NCBI GenBank assembly: GCA_016125335.1
Contig: WGLY01000020.1
Span: forward strand, 1 to 64,000
Origin: Frankiales bacterium
Lineage (GTDB): Bacteria; Actinomycetota; Actinomycetes; S36-B12; CAIYMF01
Length of the DNA stretch: 64,000 nucleotides
Direction: 5' to 3'
The translations under genes and the position numbers were made by a program. Below are positions 63,164 to 64,000 of this stretch, piece by piece (within the stretch, counting starts at the first letter, position 1; every line of letters begins with the position of its first letter). The notes beneath the pieces were generated by a model. It did not search any database and was not told where the DNA came from. It saw nothing but the letters and a program-made list of their open reading frames with translations.

Positions 63164-63257
63164 GCCCCCAGGATGCCTGACGCGGCGGCCCGCGTCGGGC
63201 GGGTTGCCGGCCGCCGCCGGGGCCCGGACGTCGGGCGACGGCGGATACCGTGGGGCG

Positions 63258-63986
63258 GTGCTCGCGCTGCTGCTCACCCGCAAGTGGGTGGGGCTCACGG
63301 TGCTGGTCGTCGTGCTGATCGTCGGGTTCGGCGCCCTGTCTGCGTGGCAGTGGCAGCGCGCTCAGCGCCAGGACGTCGCCGCGCCCGTGCCGTCGTCCAC
63401 GGTGCTCGGGGAGGCGGGGCTGGCGACGTCGGACTACGGCACGCGGGTGCAGGTGAGCGGTCGCTACGACGCCGCCCACCAGACGCTGGTGCAGCACAGC
63501 CCCACGTCGTACTGGGTGGTGACCCCGCTCGTGCCCGACGACGGCCGCGCCGTGCCGGTGGCGCGGGCCACGGTGAGCAGCCCGCAGGACCCCGCGGTGC
63601 GCGACGTCACGGCGGGGACGGTGGACGTCGTGGGGGTGGCGCAGCCCTACGAGGGCGATCCCGGCACGCCGTCGGCGCTGCCGCCAGGCCAGGTGCCGCG
63701 CCTGACGTCGGCCGCGCTCGCCCTGCCCTACCCGGTCACCGGTGGGTGGATCGCGCTGGAGTCGCAGGAGCCCGCGGCGGCGGTGGCGGCGGACCCGGTC
63801 GTGCCGCCGGTGGGCAGCTCGGCGCCGTCGCCGCTGAGGCTGCAGAACCTGTCCTACGCGGTGCAGTGGGTGCTCTTCGCGGGCTTCGTGATGTTCTTCT
63901 GGTGGCGGATGTTCCGCGACGACCTGCGCGGCACCGGCCGACGCCGACCCCCGCAGGGCGCGCCCCCGGTGCGTGAGGTGTACTGA
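63258..63986 (+). CDS. SURF1-family cytochrome oxidase assembly protein
   Basis: A 242-residue SURF1-like protein. An N-terminal transmembrane segment (WVGLTVLVVVLIVGFGALSA) is followed by the SURF1 start WQWQRAQRQD. An extracytoplasmic domain (VQVSGRYDAAHQTLVQH, VVTPLVPDDGRAVPVARAT) leads to the C-terminal QNLSYAVQWVLFAGFVMFFW, the typical final membrane segment. SURF1 helps assemble heme-copper oxidase subunit I. GTG at 63258 gives a start just before the first segment. It faces away from arfB. The proximity to a copper-protein cluster may be coincidental. Confidence 0.88.
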   Translation: MLALLLTRKWVGLTVLVVVLIVGFGALSAWQWQRAQRQDVAAPVPSSTVLGEAGLATSDYGTRVQVSGRYDAAHQTLVQHSPTSYWVVTPLVPDDGRAVPVARATVSSPQDPAVRDVTAGTVDVVGVAQPYEGDPGTPSALPPGQVPRLTSAALALPYPVTGGWIALESQEPAAAVAADPVVPPVGSSAPSPLRLQNLSYAVQWVLFAGFVMFFWWRMFRDDLRGTGRRRPPQGAPPVREVY

Positions 63987-64000
63987 GCGGGCAACGAGGT

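Overview
The window is 64 kb of very GC-rich chromosomal DNA with TGA-dominated stops, many GTG starts and dense 4-bp gene overlaps. The organism is most likely a mycothiol-using actinomycete. Supporting signs are a mycothiol S-conjugate amidase (44303-45247), a mycothiol-type arsenate reductase, DUF222, DUF2510 and DUF4307 proteins, and a greA / DUF4307 / mca block. I cannot name the genus. No rRNA, tRNA, CRISPR array, transposase or integrase was recognised.

1-8.8 kb: an edge-truncated DUF222 protein; a Bax-inhibitor-like membrane protein; an arsenic locus (ArsR divergent from ArsI/CadI, ArsC and a MIP channel, with operator-like repeats between); small hypotheticals; an SGNH hydrolase; cystathionine beta-synthase; a membrane-anchored DsbA-like protein; a GNAT. 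8.9-13 kb: an FtsX-type ABC exporter with two separate ATPases and a permease gene that carries an apparent frameshift. 13.5-17.9 kb: RtcB, MsrA and a chemoreceptor. 17.9-23.2 kb: a second FtsX-type exporter (tandem-ATPase protein plus a 998-residue permease), divergent from a CGNR zinc-finger regulator with an inverted repeat between them. 23.2-27.3 kb: cystathionine gamma-synthase, a GlmL/MutL-like ATPase and a DUF2510 membrane protein split by an in-frame TAA. 27.4-46.2 kb: mainly housekeeping genes (Ung, methyltransferase/MFS pair, VWA/AAA+ pair, FIST protein, ROK kinase, P450, IlvA, a DUF2089 pair, a DrrAB-type exporter, GreA, DUF4307, Mca).

46.2-62.4 kb is the unusual part. An orphan LuxR-type response regulator and a CopC-like protein face a run of exported proteins: a 2265-residue beta-helix/Fn3 protein, three related cupredoxin proteins, a small exported protein and a CopC-CopD fusion. 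Genes are 4-bp overlapping or closely spaced, so one transcript is likely. Two of the cupredoxin proteins carry complementary copper motifs: each has two of the four His-x-His pairs of a classical multicopper oxidase. They may form a split, heteromeric multicopper oxidase supplied with copper by CopCD; this is inference. The roughly 545-bp gap upstream holds several palindromic sites. The cluster is followed by an imperfect 163-bp tandem duplication, then ArfB and a SURF1-like protein.

Two genes look broken (frameshift near 9155-9235, nonsense codon at 26050-26052). Either real decay or sequence error could explain them.
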